Source: Victivallales bacterium
GTDB lineage: Bacteria; Verrucomicrobiota; Lentisphaeria; Oligosphaerales; Oligosphaeraceae
DNA: 8,067 nt
Assembly: GCA_017458805.1 (NCBI GenBank)
Contig: JAFTAC010000261.1
Coordinates: 1-8,067 of the forward strand
Reading direction: 5' to 3'
Below, one piece after another: positions 1 to 7,265 of this stretch. The notes beneath the pieces were generated by a model that searched no databases, had not been told where the DNA came from, and saw only the letters and a program-made list of their open reading frames with translations. Position 1 is the first letter of the stretch; each line of letters starts with the position of its first letter. The translations under genes were made by a program, and so were the position numbers.

Positions 1-6
1 AGCCCC

Positions 7-120
7 CTGTCGGCCTGGCAAGCCGGTGGCTTGGCAGAAGGGGCGCGCACCCTGTCGGCCTGGCAAGCCGGTGGCTTGGCAGAAGGGGCGCGCACCCTGT
101 CGGCCTGGCAAGCCAGTGGC
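7..120. repeat. 45-bp tandem repeat array at left edge (about 2.5 copies)
   Basis: Units begin at 7, 52 and 97 with an exact 45-bp period. The first two copies are identical; the third matches for 18 bases, changes one base (CCGG to CCAG) and breaks off after GGC at 120. Bases 1-6 match the expected end of a preceding unit only partly, so it is unclear whether the array continues leftwards. Each full unit holds a near-perfect hairpin: arms at 15-24 and 28-37, 10 pairs with one mismatch, loop GGT. The unit has no stop codon in any of six frames and 45 is a multiple of 3, so open frames here are not evidence of coding. It starts 46 bp past the dnaB stop. Function is unknown; it is probably an intergenic VNTR. 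Confidence 0.93.
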
Positions 121-166
121 TAAAAAGCTTTGACGCGGCAAAAACCGAGTGGATTTCTCAAGAGTA

Positions 167-1567
167 TCACTGCTGCTCTTCGGTGGAGGCGGCATTGACG
201 AAGAGGGTGTATTTGGGGTAGAAGAGAAGGTTCTGGGAGCCAGTGCCGCCGTTGCGGTTCTTGGCGATGATGACTTCGGCGGGCAGGGGCTTGTCATCTT
301 GAGCAGCGTTCTGTTCATACTGCTTTTCGCGTTCGCGATGCAGGATGGCGACCACGTCGGCGTCCTGCTCGATTGCGCCGGATTCACGGAGGTTGCTCAG
401 CTTCGGCTTCTCGCCCTGCTCCGCCTGGCGGTTCAGCTGCGCCAGAACAACCACGGGGAGGTTCAGTTCCTTCGCCATCGCCTTCAGCGAACCCGATATC
501 ATGGCGACCTCGTTTTCACGGCTTGCATTGCTCTTGGTGTGCGCCTTGATGAGCTGCAGGTAGTCGATGAAAACCGCCTGGATGTTGTATTTGTTCTTCA
601 TGCGGCGAGCTTTTGCGCGCAGTTCCAGGATGTCAATGGCACCCGTGTCGTCGATAAGCACCTGCGCCCTCTTCAGGTGCTCGACGGCGTTCGTGATGTC
701 CGCCCATTGTGCCGGAGTGACCCTTCCATGACGCAAGTCGTTCATGCTGATGCGCGTCAGGCTGCAGATAATGCGCAAGACCAGTTGGAGCGCAGGCATT
801 TCCAAGCTGAAGAAACCGATGGGGACAGGGGGATTCCCCAGCGCGATGTTGCTTGCAATGTTCAAGGCCAACGCCGTCTTGCCGATGGAGGGACGTGCGG
901 CCAGGACGAAAAGTTCGCCAGGCTTCAGCCCCGTGATCATGCGGTCGAAGTCAAAGCCCGTGGCAAGCCCCAGCACCTCCTTCTCGCCACGCATCAGCTT
1001 GTCCAGATAGACAATGGCGTCCGAGGTAAGCGAGGAGATGGTCATGAAGTCCTTCGTCTGGCTCATGCCTGTGATTTCGAAGATGGACTGCTCTATGCCG
1101 TCGAGAAGGGTGTTGACGTCATCCTCGCACTCGTAGCAGCGCCCGATGGTGTCGGTGCAGGTGGAGATGACGCGTCGAAGGATGGCGTTCTGGCGAACAA
1201 TGTCGATGTAGTGCTCGATGTTGGCGGCGGTCGGAACGGCATCCATTAGCTGCATGATGTAGGCGCGCCCGCCGATGGCCTCCAACTTGCCGCTGCGCTC
1301 CAGATGGTCTGCCAGGACAATGGGGTCAACCGCCGCGTCGTTCTTGCCCATGTTCAGCTCCATGATGGCGTCGAAGATGATCTGGTGGGCGGGACGATAG
1401 AAGGCATTGTCAAAGCGGAGTGCGCTCAACGCAGTGCTGACGGCCTCGGGCTTGATGAACATGGAGCCCAGGACAGCCACTTCGGCCTCAATGTTGCTTG
1501 GCTTTGGCTTGTCGATACTGAAAAGCTGCGTGGACTGGCTGTTTTGATTATTGTAATTCTCTCCCAT
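167..1567 (-). CDS. dnaB: Replicative DNA helicase DnaB
   Basis: Hexameric ATP-driven helicase that unwinds DNA at the replication fork and recruits primase. The 466-residue product has the usual DnaB length and layout: an N-terminal helical domain (about 23-125), a linker helix, and a RecA-like motor (about 175-460). Visible motifs are a Walker A loop ARPSIGKT (224-231, Lys230), FSLEMP with the catalytic Glu256, Walker B VFIDYLQLI (332-340, Asp335), QLNR (377-380), RESGAIEQDAD (394-404) and KNRNGGTG (436-443), where Arg438 is the likely arginine finger. No intein or insertion interrupts the motor domain. I chose the ATG at 1567 because GGAGGT sits 8 nt upstream; an in-frame TTG at 1573 is too close to that site. 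The gene lies 6 bp after the M16C peptidase and looks co-transcribed with it. No clear intrinsic terminator is visible downstream. Confidence 0.97.
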   Translation of the reverse strand: MGENYNNQNSQSTQLFSIDKPKPSNIEAEVAVLGSMFIKPEAVSTALSALRFDNAFYRPAHQIIFDAIMELNMGKNDAAVDPIVLADHLERSGKLEAIGGRAYIMQLMDAVPTAANIEHYIDIVRQNAILRRVISTCTDTIGRCYECEDDVNTLLDGIEQSIFEITGMSQTKDFMTISSLTSDAIVYLDKLMRGEKEVLGLATGFDFDRMITGLKPGELFVLAARPSIGKTALALNIASNIALGNPPVPIGFFSLEMPALQLVLRIICSLTRISMNDLRHGRVTPAQWADITNAVEHLKRAQVLIDDTGAIDILELRAKARRMKNKYNIQAVFIDYLQLIKAHTKSNASRENEVAMISGSLKAMAKELNLPVVVLAQLNRQAEQGEKPKLSNLRESGAIEQDADVVAILHREREKQYEQNAAQDDKPLPAEVIIAKNRNGGTGSQNLLFYPKYTLFVNAASTEEQQ

Positions 1568-1573
1568 TTGCAA

Positions 1574-4468
1574 TTACCTCCATCGGATGGTTTTTCCCTC
1601 AAGTTTTCTCATTTCGGATGCAGGCCCCATGGCCGCGTCATTATGGTCGTGATAGTTTTCCCAGAACTGCTCGCCCGCCTCCAGCACCTCTTTTGCCGTG
1701 AGAGTCATGTACCTGTGGTAGCGTTCGTTGGCGTATTCATCCGTAAGGCCATAAATCTCATACAACATGGCATGTGCAAAGGCGCTGTCGGGCCGCACAG
1801 GCAAAAGATTGCCCTTGACGGTGGAGAGAATGGCGCTCGTCAGCTCGCGCGTGGTCAGCTGTGGGCGCAGACTGGGGAAGGTGTCGAAGACGCCGAAGCT
1901 GCGTGCAGGGGACGGATCCTGCGCAGTTGAAAGCACAAAAGCCCCGACAAGAGATTTATAGGAGACGGATGCGCCGTAGGCCCCGCCGTTGTTCCGCAGC
2001 TCATCCCAGGCATAGCCATTGTCCAGCAAGGTGGAATAGACGTTCAGAGGAATGGAAAGAGGATGCTTGTAGCCAGGAGCCTTGAAGGTCCTCCCGCAGG
2101 TGGATACATCGCCAGAAACAACGATTTTCTCCATTCTGCCATTCGCCAGGTTGCCTTTGGGCAACAAGGCTTCAGGAAGCGCAAAGGAGCCAAGGCGCCC
2201 TTGCAGAGAGTCGATGAAATCCAAGGTAGCCTTCTGTGCCTTCTTCGAGCCGTTGAAGGTGGCGATGCGCGGGCGTGTCCTTCCCAGCTCCGCGAGAATC
2301 CCCTCCAGAGTGTGCTTCAGGCGAGGCCATACCTGGGTAAACTCCTGCGCGTTACGCTTCTGCGTCTCCAGCGCAGACAAACCGCCCCACTTTTCACTCA
2401 AAAGGGAATGCGGTGCGAGACCCGCAAATGAACGCGTTCCCAGCAAGCCAGGACCATGGTTCATGATACCATCCCGTGCAGCAGCCCACTGCTGCTTCAT
2501 CCTGCGACGAATTAAATCTGTCTCCGTAAAGACGGTCTCATAGAGGAACTCCTGAAAGAGTTCAAGAACCTTCGGGAAATACTCCTCCAAGGCACGTATT
2601 TCAACAGTGATAGCGGCCTTCACCGTAAATACGTCGTCCAAGTCAGTCCAAAGCATTGGAATCGGCAAGATGCTTCCCCCACACCCTGCCAGACGCTCCG
2701 CCATCTGGTCATAGCTGTGGGTGCGTGTTCCCGTCTTGGTAAAGAAGGAGAGGAACTCGGGAAGCAAATGCTCCAGCTGGAGTGCGTTCAAGCCATCCAC
2801 GGGGAAGGCCAGCTTAAGATAGGCCACGCCATTCGTGAACTGCTCCACCTCGATAAAGCGTGTCCCCTTGCCAAGCTGCGTGGAGGTGCGCGGGATGACG
2901 AACGCATCCTTTGGAACATCCTGAAGGGTCAACACGGGAAGCGTCGCCAGAGCCTCTGGGCTGTTGGCGGACTGTCCACTGCGGAAGTGCTCCGCCTTCT
3001 CCGCGATGGCTTCGAGCTTCGCCCTGTCCAGCTTGGATTTGATTCTGGCCAACCTGGCCTCTGTATGCGCCAGCTGCCGTTTTTCGGCCTCCATATCAGG
3101 TATGAAGGTAAGGGTCAGGTTATGGGGATTGTCGCAAAGGTATTGACGTATGAGCCCTGGCAACCATCGCCTGTCTTTCATACGGCGTTCAAGTTCCGCG
3201 ATGGTGTCTGCATAGTCTAGATAGAGGAAGGGGTCAGGGCCGTAGAACCAGGCGTCAAAGACCTTTTCCATCTGGGTGTAAACAAAGGCGGAGGTGATTT
3301 CGGACTGTTCCAGCTTGAACTGCGCGAATGCGCTTGCAAGGCGTTCTTCGGAAAAGCCGTTTTCGGCGCAATCACGCAGAGTGCCGCGCACGAGTTCCTC
3401 CAGTTTGGGGAGATTGCCCTGCTCGACGCCGTTGGCGACAACGACGAATGAGGTCTCCAGGGTCTCGTTGTCATAGCCGCATAGCCCCAGGCGTTCGCAG
3501 AGCCCCGATTCCATGATGCGCTTGTGGAGCGGGGAGGCCTCATTGCCCATAAGCATGTTTTCCATAAACTCGAAGGCGAGGTCCAGAACGGGGTCGCATG
3601 CATCGGAGAGATAATAGGCGATGGCAAGGGAGCATCCGTCCACCTCGCCTGCGACAGGCGTGAAGCGGACAGTTCTGCGGACAGGTTTGCTCCAATGTGA
3701 CTGAACAGGCGGCCTCTCCAGTGGAACAACTGGAGCGATTTTCATGGAGGAGAGCTCCCGATCCAGAAACGCCAGTTTTTCCTCCGTGGGGATATTGCCA
3801 TACATGAAGATCCGTGCCCTGCCAGGATGGTAGTGGGTCTTGTAGTAGTTCTTGAAACGGCGGTAGCTTAGAGTGGGAATCTTCGATGGAAGCCCCCCCG
3901 AGTTGAAACGTCTGGACGAGTTGGGGAAGAGACGGCGGGTCGTCTCGTTGATAATCATCTCGTCCATATCCGCAAAAGCCCCCGTCATCTCATTCAGGAC
4001 AATGCCGTTGCAAATCAACTTCGATTTGAGGGAGCCAGGGGTGTGGAAGTCGTAATGCAATCCCTCCTGCGCAAAGGTGTCTGGTGTCAGCAACGGATTG
4101 AAAACAGCGTCGAAATAGACAGAGGCGAGATTGAAGAAGTCCTTGGGTACCGTGCTGGCAACAGGATAAAGCGTGCAGTCATGGTAGGTGAGCGCGTTGA
4201 TAAAGGTCGCAACACTCCCCTTGTATATCTCCATAAACGGGTCGCGGACAGGATACCGTCTCGACCCCCCTAGCACGCTGTGCTCGATAATATGCGTGAC
4301 GCCCGTGTCATCGACTGGAATCGTCAAAAATCCCGCGCTGAACATGTTCTCAACGTCGTCACATTCCACGGAGAGAACCAGCAAACCACAGGTGTGTCGA
4401 TAGAGCACGCCCTTGCCACGCAACGCAGGCAACTCCCTCTCTTCTATTTTTGTGAAATTGTTTGGCAT
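1574..4468 (-). CDS. M16C family zinc metallopeptidase, presequence protease (PreP)-like
   Basis: Large clamshell metallo-oligopeptidase that degrades peptides inside its closed chamber. The 964-residue product fits PreP-like enzymes (about 970-1000). The N-terminal catalytic domain has the inverted zinc motif HIIEH (59-63) and a downstream ligand Glu160 in NGIVLNEMTG. The His59-to-Glu160 spacing of 101 equals that of human PITRM1 (H104-E205). A charged helical hinge (about 460-495) precedes the M16C-associated and C-terminal domains; the latter carries GGAYG (828-832), the family's substrate-binding signature. No signal peptide or membrane segment is seen, so it is probably cytoplasmic. I prefer ATG 4468 because family similarity begins just after it (IEERELP). 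A GTG at 4516 would add 16 residues, but its AGGA directly abuts the start codon. It follows the rplQ terminator and precedes dnaB by a few bases. The natural substrate cannot be told from sequence. Confidence 0.93.
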   Translation of the reverse strand: MPNNFTKIEERELPALRGKGVLYRHTCGLLVLSVECDDVENMFSAGFLTIPVDDTGVTHIIEHSVLGGSRRYPVRDPFMEIYKGSVATFINALTYHDCTLYPVASTVPKDFFNLASVYFDAVFNPLLTPDTFAQEGLHYDFHTPGSLKSKLICNGIVLNEMTGAFADMDEMIINETTRRLFPNSSRRFNSGGLPSKIPTLSYRRFKNYYKTHYHPGRARIFMYGNIPTEEKLAFLDRELSSMKIAPVVPLERPPVQSHWSKPVRRTVRFTPVAGEVDGCSLAIAYYLSDACDPVLDLAFEFMENMLMGNEASPLHKRIMESGLCERLGLCGYDNETLETSFVVVANGVEQGNLPKLEELVRGTLRDCAENGFSEERLASAFAQFKLEQSEITSAFVYTQMEKVFDAWFYGPDPFLYLDYADTIAELERRMKDRRWLPGLIRQYLCDNPHNLTLTFIPDMEAEKRQLAHTEARLARIKSKLDRAKLEAIAEKAEHFRSGQSANSPEALATLPVLTLQDVPKDAFVIPRTSTQLGKGTRFIEVEQFTNGVAYLKLAFPVDGLNALQLEHLLPEFLSFFTKTGTRTHSYDQMAERLAGCGGSILPIPMLWTDLDDVFTVKAAITVEIRALEEYFPKVLELFQEFLYETVFTETDLIRRRMKQQWAAARDGIMNHGPGLLGTRSFAGLAPHSLLSEKWGGLSALETQKRNAQEFTQVWPRLKHTLEGILAELGRTRPRIATFNGSKKAQKATLDFIDSLQGRLGSFALPEALLPKGNLANGRMEKIVVSGDVSTCGRTFKAPGYKHPLSIPLNVYSTLLDNGYAWDELRNNGGAYGASVSYKSLVGAFVLSTAQDPSPARSFGVFDTFPSLRPQLTTRELTSAILSTVKGNLLPVRPDSAFAHAMLYEIYGLTDEYANERYHRYMTLTAKEVLEAGEQFWENYHDHNDAAMGPASEMRKLEGKTIRWR
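1576..1581 (-). promoter_or_regulatory. dnaB Shine-Dalgarno site overlapping the upstream stop codon
   Basis: On the minus strand GGAGGT lies 8 nt before the dnaB ATG and overlaps the final Trp-Arg-stop codons of the peptidase gene (TGG AGG TAA). Ribosomes ending the peptidase would sit on the dnaB initiation site, so translational coupling is likely. The site also decides the dnaB start in favour of ATG 1567 over TTG 1573. Confidence 0.85.
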
Positions 4469-4544
4469 GTCTCGTTTACCGCAAACAGAGTTGGCAAGCC
4501 CATCTGGTGTGTACACTCCTAAAAAGTGTCATCCCCCTTGTACG

Positions 4545-4581
4545 AAAAAGGCGGCGGATTACTTGCGTATCCGCCGCCTTT
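4545..4581 (-). terminator. Rho-independent terminator closing the rpmJ-rplQ operon
   Basis: A perfect 13-bp inverted repeat pairs 4569-4581 with 4547-4559 (minus-strand stem AAAGGCGGCGGAT / ATCCGCCGCCTTT, 9-nt loop). Read on the minus strand it runs directly into TTTTT (4549-4545). On the plus strand the stem is followed by only three T, so it is directional. It begins 17 bp after the rplQ stop and separates the ribosomal operon from the peptidase-dnaB unit. Confidence 0.93.
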
Positions 4582-4598
4582 ACAGACTAGGCTACTGT

Positions 4599-5051
4599 TT
4601 ATGCCTTGGGGGCTTCCTCGGCCTTGGGGGCTTCCTCGGCTTTGGGGGCTTCCTCAGCGGCCTGGGCAGCCTGGGCAGTGGCCTTGACGACTTCGTCAGA
4701 CTCGACGAACTCAAGGATGCACATCTCTGCACCGTCGCCTCTGCGCGGACCCAGTTTCATGATGCGTGTGTAACCACCAGCGCGTTCCTTGAACTGCGGA
4801 GCCACGTCAGCAAACAGCTTGTGAACCAGCTCCACGCTGTGAAGCTCGGCGATGGCTAGACGCCTCTTGTGGAGGCTGCCTTCCTTGCCGTAGGTGACCA
4901 TGCGATCCGCCAGACGGCGGATTTCCTTGGCCTTGACGAGTGTGGTGGTGATGCGCCCGTGGTCAATAAGCGAGCACACGGCGTTGGCCAGCATGGCATG
5001 GCGATGGGCCGTTGTGCGACCGACCTTAAATGTGTGTTTGCGATGTCTCAT
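4599..5051 (-). CDS. rplQ: 50S ribosomal protein L17
   Basis: Large-subunit protein near the peptide exit tunnel opening. The 150-residue product starts MRHRKHTFKVGRTTAHR, then HGRITTTLVKAKEIRRLAD (31-49), both hallmarks of bL17. The globular part ends with TRIMKLGPRRGDGAEMCILEFV at about 95-116. The family is usually about 115-130 residues; the excess is an Ala/Glu/Pro/Lys tail from about 119, ending in three exact EEAPKA repeats (133-150). The start lies 5 bp after the rpoA stop, with its ribosome-binding site inside rpoA, so the two are probably coupled. It is the last gene of the alpha operon, ahead of a strong terminator. The tail is probably disordered; its role is unknown. Confidence 0.97.
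   Translation of the reverse strand: MRHRKHTFKVGRTTAHRHAMLANAVCSLIDHGRITTTLVKAKEIRRLADRMVTYGKEGSLHKRRLAIAELHSVELVHKLFADVAPQFKERAGGYTRIMKLGPRRGDGAEMCILEFVESDEVVKATAQAAQAAEEAPKAEEAPKAEEAPKA
4603..4656 (-). repeat. 18-bp in-frame triplication in the rplQ 3' end
   Basis: Three adjacent 18-bp units (4603-4620, 4621-4638, 4639-4656) encode EEAPKA three times at the L17 C-terminus. Plus-strand unit GCCTTGGGGGCTTCCTCG; the third copy differs at two bases, both silent. The near identity at DNA level points to recent expansion by slippage or unequal crossover, and copy number may vary between strains. Confidence 0.9.
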
Positions 5052-5056
5052 TTATC

Positions 5057-6118
5057 TTATTCCTCGTTGCTCGATTCTTTGTCGGCCTTGCCGGCTTGTT
5101 CATTGGACGCCTCCGCCTCATCAATGAAGCGCTGCAGCTCGTCCTTCAAATTGTCGCTCAAGTTCATTTCAAGCGTCAGGCCCTTCTCAGCCAGCTTCTC
5201 TTTGATTTCAGACAGCGATTTGCGACCGAAATTCTTGAACTTGAGCATCTGGTTCTCGGACTTCTCAACCAGTTCACCAAGGAACTTGATGTTCTGGGTT
5301 TCAAGGCAGTTGACCGCTCTGACGGAAAGTTCCAGCGTGGAAACCTCCAGTTTCAGTTTCTCCAGCAGTTCCAACTCCTCGTCGTTCAGGCCAGCCGAAG
5401 GCGGCAGCTGCTCGTTCTTGCTGCCCGCTTCAGGCACCAGGAAGACGGAGAACATGCTCTGGAGTATCTCCGCCGCCTTGTTGACGGCCTCCAGAGGCAG
5501 AATACGTCCATCTGTCCAGATTTCCATCTCCAGGCTGTCATAGTCCGTATGCTGCCCGACGCGGCAATCCTGCACGTCGTAGCGGACGCGCTCCACAGGG
5601 CTGAACAGGCTATCGACAGGAATCGTGCCGATGACCTGGTCGGAACTCTTGTTCTCCTCTGAAGGACGGTATCCGCGACCGCGGTCAATGACCATCTCCA
5701 TGCGGAAATCCATGTCCCTGTCCAGTGTGCAGATGACCTGGTCCTTGTTGATGACTTCAACGAACGCATCCTCGCGGATGTGTTCAGCCGTCACGACGCC
5801 CGCCTCGTCGGCCTTCAGTTCAAGCGTCATGGGAAGGCTTCCCTGGCAGTTGAACTTGAGCTTCTTGACATTCAGGACGATTTCCATCACGTCTTCCATC
5901 ACCCCGGGTATGGAGCTGAATTCGTGGGAAACACCGTCGATTTTGATGCTGGTCACCGCCACGCCTTCCATCGAGGAAAGCAGAACACGACGCATCGCAT
6001 TGCCGACCGTCATGCCATATCCGTTCTCCCAAGGCTCTGCCTTGATGCGGACGTATGTGGGCGTCTCTTCGACAACTTTAATTTCTTTGGGGCATTCAAA
6101 CCCTTTCTTCTCATTCAT
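5057..6118 (-). CDS. rpoA: DNA-directed RNA polymerase subunit alpha
   Basis: Assembly subunit of RNA polymerase: the N-terminal domain dimerises and binds beta and beta', and the C-terminal domain contacts UP elements and activators. The 353-residue product has the alpha-NTD motif NGYGMTVGNAMRRVLLSS (32-49), DGVSHEFSSIPGVMEDV (61-77) and a second dimer-interface block near 205-225. A linker precedes the alpha-CTD (about 245-325). The DNA-binding residues of the E. coli 265 determinant are all kept with a +2 offset: Arg267, Asn270, Cys271, Gly298, Lys300, Ser301 and Glu304, so UP-element recognition is likely normal. An acidic low-complexity tail (about 332-353) makes it longer than the roughly 330-residue E. 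coli protein. The start is set by an excellent Shine-Dalgarno site. It lies between rpsK and rplQ with no rpsD before it. Confidence 0.98.
   Translation of the reverse strand: MNEKKGFECPKEIKVVEETPTYVRIKAEPWENGYGMTVGNAMRRVLLSSMEGVAVTSIKIDGVSHEFSSIPGVMEDVMEIVLNVKKLKFNCQGSLPMTLELKADEAGVVTAEHIREDAFVEVINKDQVICTLDRDMDFRMEMVIDRGRGYRPSEENKSSDQVIGTIPVDSLFSPVERVRYDVQDCRVGQHTDYDSLEMEIWTDGRILPLEAVNKAAEILQSMFSVFLVPEAGSKNEQLPPSAGLNDEELELLEKLKLEVSTLELSVRAVNCLETQNIKFLGELVEKSENQMLKFKNFGRKSLSEIKEKLAEKGLTLEMNLSDNLKDELQRFIDEAEASNEQAGKADKESSNEE
5060..5065 (-). promoter_or_regulatory. rplQ ribosome-binding site inside the rpoA C-terminal codons
   Basis: GAGGAA, the last two Glu codons of rpoA, lies 8 nt upstream of the rplQ ATG, with the rpoA TAA between them. 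This supports the rplQ start and suggests coupled translation of alpha and L17. Confidence 0.75.
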
Positions 6119-6123
6119 TGATA

Positions 6124-6131
6124 ACCTCCTT
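6124..6131 (-). promoter_or_regulatory. Near-ideal Shine-Dalgarno site of rpoA
   Basis: The minus strand reads AAGGAGGT followed by TATCA and the ATG, five bases downstream. It is close to full complementarity with the usual 3' end of 16S rRNA and is the strongest ribosome-binding site in the window. It fixes the rpoA start. Confidence 0.85.
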
Positions 6132-6184
6132 GGCTGCTCAAAGGCGCTAAAATTGCACGGATTCGAGAAAGCATTATGAAGTCA

Positions 6185-6631
6185 TCAGACTCTGCGGCGT
6201 TTCGGGGGGCGGCAACCGTTGTGGGGTAACGGGGTGACATCTTTGAGGACAGTGATTTCCAGTCCAGCCTGCGCGATACCGCGCACGGCGGATTCGCGGC
6301 CTGCGCCTGGTCCCTTGATGCGGACTTCAACTTCCTTGAGCCCGTAGGTGGCCATCGCCTTCTTCGCCGCATCCATGGCAATCAGCGTGGCGACATAGGC
6401 CGTGCTTTTGCGCGAGCCCTTGTAGCCCAGCTTGCCGCCTGTGGACCAGCTCAGGATGTTGCCGTTCTGGTCACTGATTGCGACGCGTGTGTTGTTGAAT
6501 GTTGAATCGACGTGGACAATGCCGGAAAGGACAAGGCGTCCTCCCTTGACTTTGCGCTTCACATCCGCCACTGGCGCTGCTTCCGGGGCAGCGGTCTCAG
6601 CGGTCTTTACTTCAGTCGTTTCGTCTGCCAT
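6185..6631 (-). CDS. rpsK: 30S ribosomal protein S11
   Basis: Platform protein of the small subunit that contacts 16S rRNA and S7/S18 around the E site. The 148-residue product carries HVDSTFNNTRVAISDQNGN (40-58), GYKGSRKSTAYVAT (69-82), KGPGAGRESAVRGI (106-119) and the conserved C-terminus PHNGCRPPKRRRV (136-148), including the Asn-Gly pair that forms isoaspartate in E. coli S11. Bacterial S11 is usually about 127-130 residues; the extra roughly 20 are an acidic Ala/Glu/Thr-rich N-terminal extension (about 1-24) ahead of KRKVKGGR. Two stops in a row (TGA TGA) end the gene. The AGGGAG ribosome-binding candidate is unusually far (about 13 nt) from the ATG, so translation may depend on coupling or leader structure. 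Confidence 0.98.
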   Translation of the reverse strand: MADETTEVKTAETAAPEAAPVADVKRKVKGGRLVLSGIVHVDSTFNNTRVAISDQNGNILSWSTGGKLGYKGSRKSTAYVATLIAMDAAKKAMATYGLKEVEVRIKGPGAGRESAVRGIAQAGLEITVLKDVTPLPHNGCRPPKRRRV

Positions 6632-6685
6632 GTTGTTTTATTGTCTCCCTGAGGGAAATTGATGGTTGATTTTTCCACAGATTAT

Positions 6686-6710
6686 GCCTCCAACGCATCA
6701 TGCGTCAGGC
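6686..6710 (-). other. Intergenic stem-loop between rpsM and rpsK
   Basis: The 100-bp rpsM-rpsK gap holds an imperfect hairpin. On the minus strand the outer arms GCCT/AGGC and inner arms ACGCA/TGCGT enclose the loop TGA, with an asymmetric internal loop. No T-run follows, so it is not a terminator. It could be a processing or translational control element; no known motif was recognised. Confidence 0.4.
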
Positions 6711-6731
6711 AACCGTCATGCCGCGAGGCTA

Positions 6732-7151
6732 TCAGCCCTGCTGCTTGGCGGCGGCGTTGGTGTTGGCCTGCTTACGCTCGGACCTGTCGCGGATGGCGCC
6801 GACGGTCTTCTTCGTACCCTTGCGCGTACGCGCATTGGTTTTGGTGCGCTGGCCGTGAACAGGGAGGTTGCGCTTGTGGCGGATGCCGCGATAGGAGTTG
6901 ATGGCGGTGAGGCGGCGGATGTTCTGGGCAATCTGGCGACGAAGGTCGCCTTCCACAGTGTAGTGGTCCTGCAGGATCTGCAGGATGGCCGTGATGTTGG
7001 CGTCCGTCAAGTCGCCGGCCTTCAGCATCGGGTCGATGCCGGCCATGGCGCAGATCTTGTCCGCCGTTGCCGGACCGATACCATAGAGGTAGGTCAGCGA
7101 GACGTTGATGTGTTTGTTGTTCGGGATGTCAATACCGAGGAGTTTGGGCAT
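6732..7151 (-). CDS. rpsM: 30S ribosomal protein S13
   Basis: Head protein of the small subunit that forms intersubunit bridges and contacts the P-site tRNA through its basic tail. The 139-residue product starts MPKLLGIDIPNNKHI, with the helical block LTYLYGIGPATADKI (19-33), VEGDLRRQI (66-74) and SYRGIRHKRNLPVHGQ (86-101), followed by the family signature RTKTNARTRKG (102-112). Most S13 proteins end within about 6-12 residues of that signature. Here about 27 follow, rich in Arg, Lys, Gln, Asn and Ala, giving a longer tail that could reach further towards the decoding centre. AGGA lies 8 nt before the ATG. Upstream is rpmJ across a 114-bp gap. Confidence 0.98.
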   Translation of the reverse strand: MPKLLGIDIPNNKHINVSLTYLYGIGPATADKICAMAGIDPMLKAGDLTDANITAILQILQDHYTVEGDLRRQIAQNIRRLTAINSYRGIRHKRNLPVHGQRTKTNARTRKGTKKTVGAIRDRSERKQANTNAAAKQQG

Positions 7152-7192
7152 TTTACTTTTCCTGCTGATTTGCCGTCGTACGTCCCATTTTC

Positions 7193-7214
7193 AAAAAGAA
7201 GAAGCGACGCCTCT
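7193..7214 (-). terminator. Weak terminator- or attenuator-like hairpin between rpmJ and rpsM
   Basis: On the minus strand AGAGGC / GCTTCT can pair (six pairs including one G-T, loop GTC) and is followed by TC then TTTTT (7197-7193). The stem is short and only moderately GC-rich. If active it would give partial read-through from rpmJ into rpsM; it may be chance. Confidence 0.25.
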
Positions 7215-7265
7215 GGCACGTTGTTAATCGTTAGTACGGTGAGAACCCTGCTCAAGGAAATCTGT

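Noticed and set aside
149..1249. 366-codon plus-strand open frame across dnaB
   Set aside because: It lies wholly antisense to a DnaB gene with all motifs intact, has no recognisable domains and is explained by the codon bias of dnaB.
3217..3729. 170-codon minus-strand frame inside the peptidase gene
   Set aside because: It is out of frame with a continuous M16C protein and has a Ser/Arg/Pro-rich composition typical of a shadow frame; no frameshift is needed.
4513..4529. Small dyad ACACT/AGTGT at the upstream GTG of the peptidase
   Set aside because: Only 5 bp, no further support as an operator, and expected by chance at this length.
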